Source: Paraglaciecola sp. 20A4 (GTDB lineage Bacteria > Pseudomonadota > Gammaproteobacteria > Enterobacterales > Alteromonadaceae). From it: DNA of 57,501 bases. Shown one piece after another: positions 56,360 through 57,501 of this stretch (the stretch's first letter is position 1; every line of letters starts with the position of its first letter). A model generated the notes under the pieces. The model was given only the letters and a program-made list of their open reading frames with translations, was not told the origin of the DNA and made no database searches. The translations under genes were made by a program, and so were the position numbers. Where the stretch lies: positions 1 to 57,501 of the forward strand of contig NZ_WTPY01000031.1 of the NCBI RefSeq assembly GCF_011378905.1, written 5' to 3'.

Positions 56360-57454
56360 ATGAAATTAGAGCAACTCGATTTTATGGTTTTTATTGCCTA
56401 TGTTATCGGGCTTTTATGCATTGCATTGTGGATATCACGAAATGACCACAAAGGTGACCGAAATACCGAGGATTACTTTTTAGCCAGTAAATCTTTACCT
56501 TGGTGGGCAATCGGTGCATCACTTATTGCTGCTAATATCTCAGCGGAACAGATTATAGGCATGTCAGGTTCAGGATATGCGATCGGAATGGCTATAGCTT
56601 CTTATGAGTGGATGGCAGCGTTAACATTGATTATTGTCGGCAAATATCTTTTGCCTATTTTTTTGAAAAACGAAATATTTACCATGCCACAATATCTCGA
56701 ACAACGTTTTGATGGACGCGTAAAAACCATCTTCGCGCTATTTTGGTTAGCAGTATTTATTTTCGTTAATTTGACCTCAGTATTGTGGTTAGGCGGTTTA
56801 GCAATACAAACAGTGGCTGGCATAGACTGGATGTTCGGTATGATATTTCTAGCTGTTCTTTCCGTTGCCTACTCTCTTTACGGCGGTTTAAAAGCGGTGG
56901 CATATACCGACATTATTCAAGTGGTGCTACTGGTTTTTGGCGGTTTGTTTTTAAGTTATTTAGCCCTGGATACCGTTGCTGATGGTGCAGGTGTTTTTGC
57001 CGGCTTCAATATACTCGTTGAAAAAGTGCCCAACCATTTTGACATGATATTAAGCGAAGATAATGCAAACTATAAGAGTTTACCGGGATTATCCGTTCTT
57101 ATCGGCGGGTTGTGGGTCATGAATATAGGTTATTGGGGTTTTAACCAATATATTATTCAGCGTGCGTTGGCTGCTAAAAGTATTCAAGAAGCGCAAAAAG
57201 GCATTGTTTTCGCTGCATTCTTAAAATTACTAATGCCTATTATTGTTGTACTGCCGGGAATTGCAGCACTGATTTTATTCCCTAACTTAACCTCCCCAGA
57301 CCAAGCATATCCTTCCATGATGGGTTTAATGCCTGCAGGCATTAAAGGATTGGTCTTTGCAGCGTTGGTGGCTGCTATCGTTTCGTCTCTTGCATCCATG
57401 ACGAACAGTATTTCAACCATATTCTGTAGTGGCATAGTTAATTTGGCCACCTAA
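56360..57454 (+). pseudogene. vSGLT-like sodium/sugar symporter, truncated after residue 355
   Basis: The frame gives 364 residues. Residues 1-355 follow the sodium:solute symporter family very closely in the vSGLT (SglT) style: TEDYFLASKSLPWWAIGASLIAANISAEQ, MSGSGYAIGMAIASYEWM, YSLYGGLKAVAYTDIIQV, VLIGGLWVMNIGYWGFNQYIIQRALAAKS and FAALVAAIVSSLASMTNSISTIF. In vSGLT the chain continues TMDIY and has about five more helices. Here nine unrelated residues (CSGIVNLAT) and a stop follow. The Na+ site serine pair (SS in AIVSSLASMTNS) is still present, but the protein would lack the last helices and is probably inactive. The break at 57425 looks like an insertion junction. The other part would lie beyond the window. 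Confidence 0.75.
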
Positions 57455-57501
57455 TAAGAGGTGTTATGATCAATTTCATAACAGCATTAGGTGCAATGAT
57501 G
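57425..57501. mobile_element. probable left end of an insertion element, running off the window
   Basis: Homology to the symporter stops abruptly at 57424. The foreign sequence begins TGTAGTGGCATAG, and many IS3-family elements begin with TG. A short leader with AAGAGG and an ATG at 57466 follow. GTTATGA-TCAATT-TCATAAC (57463-57482) is an inverted repeat around that ATG. Only 77 bases are visible, so no transposase, second end or target duplication can be shown. Confidence 0.4.

Overview
The window is chromosomal DNA of a marine, moderately AT-rich gammaproteobacterium, most likely from the Alteromonadaceae (Alteromonas, Glaciecola or Paraglaciecola type). The reasons are two TonB-dependent receptors (one of the large carbohydrate type), a secreted pullulanase with a PEP-CTERM-like partner, a vSGLT-like sugar symporter, a dense set of c-di-GMP and histidine-kinase proteins, and a SOS-controlled umuDC pair. 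The genus is inferred from gene style, not from a marker gene. No phage module, CRISPR array or rRNA operon is visible.

Layout. 1-0.6 kb: an initiator tRNA gene with a truncated tandem copy of its 3' half beside it. 0.6-14.8 kb: a signalling island with an EAL protein, a PAS chemoreceptor, an HD-GYP response regulator next to an MHYT-PAS-hybrid kinase, an OmpR-type two-component pair preceded by a QseB/PmrA-like direct repeat, and a GAF-GAF-GGDEF-EAL protein. 14.9-21 kb: MarR regulator, aldo/keto reductase divergent from a YqhC-like AraC regulator, and a large MscK/MscM-type channel. 21-24.1 kb: iron acquisition (TonB receptor and siderophore-interacting flavoprotein with an operator-like palindrome over its -10 box). 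24.2-25.7 kb: a compact three-gene group (XRE-type HTH, multi-span membrane protein, small exported protein made only of six perfect-length 12-residue repeats). This is the most unusual item in the window. 25.8-30.1 kb: CPA2 antiporter, DUF2750 protein, GntP permease, RidA protein. 30.5-35.3 kb: a PEP-CTERM-like surface protein one base upstream of a 1350-residue type I pullulanase. 35.4-43 kb: an enlarged helicase IV with a nuclease-like insert, a SpoU methyltransferase, a hydrolase-OsmC fusion, a GST and an unknown protein. 43.6-46.2 kb: LexA-boxed umuDC, a DUF4174 protein apparently starting at ATT, and a small ORF. 46.6-52.6 kb: YrbG-like exchanger, D-2-hydroxyacid dehydrogenase, YetF-like and TRIC-like membrane proteins, a His/Trp-rich coiled-coil protein and a small membrane protein. 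52.7-57.5 kb: a carbohydrate-type TonB receptor divergent from a vSGLT-like symporter whose frame is cut at residue 355, probably by a mobile element running off the window.

How parts fit. The pullulanase pair and the TonB receptor/symporter pair look like polysaccharide or sugar scavenging. The siderophore receptor and reductase-like protein serve iron uptake. The 0.6-14.8 kb genes feed c-di-GMP and phosphorelay control. Several convergent gene pairs are separated by stem-loops. Calls are from reading the translated proteins and motifs only. No database search was possible.
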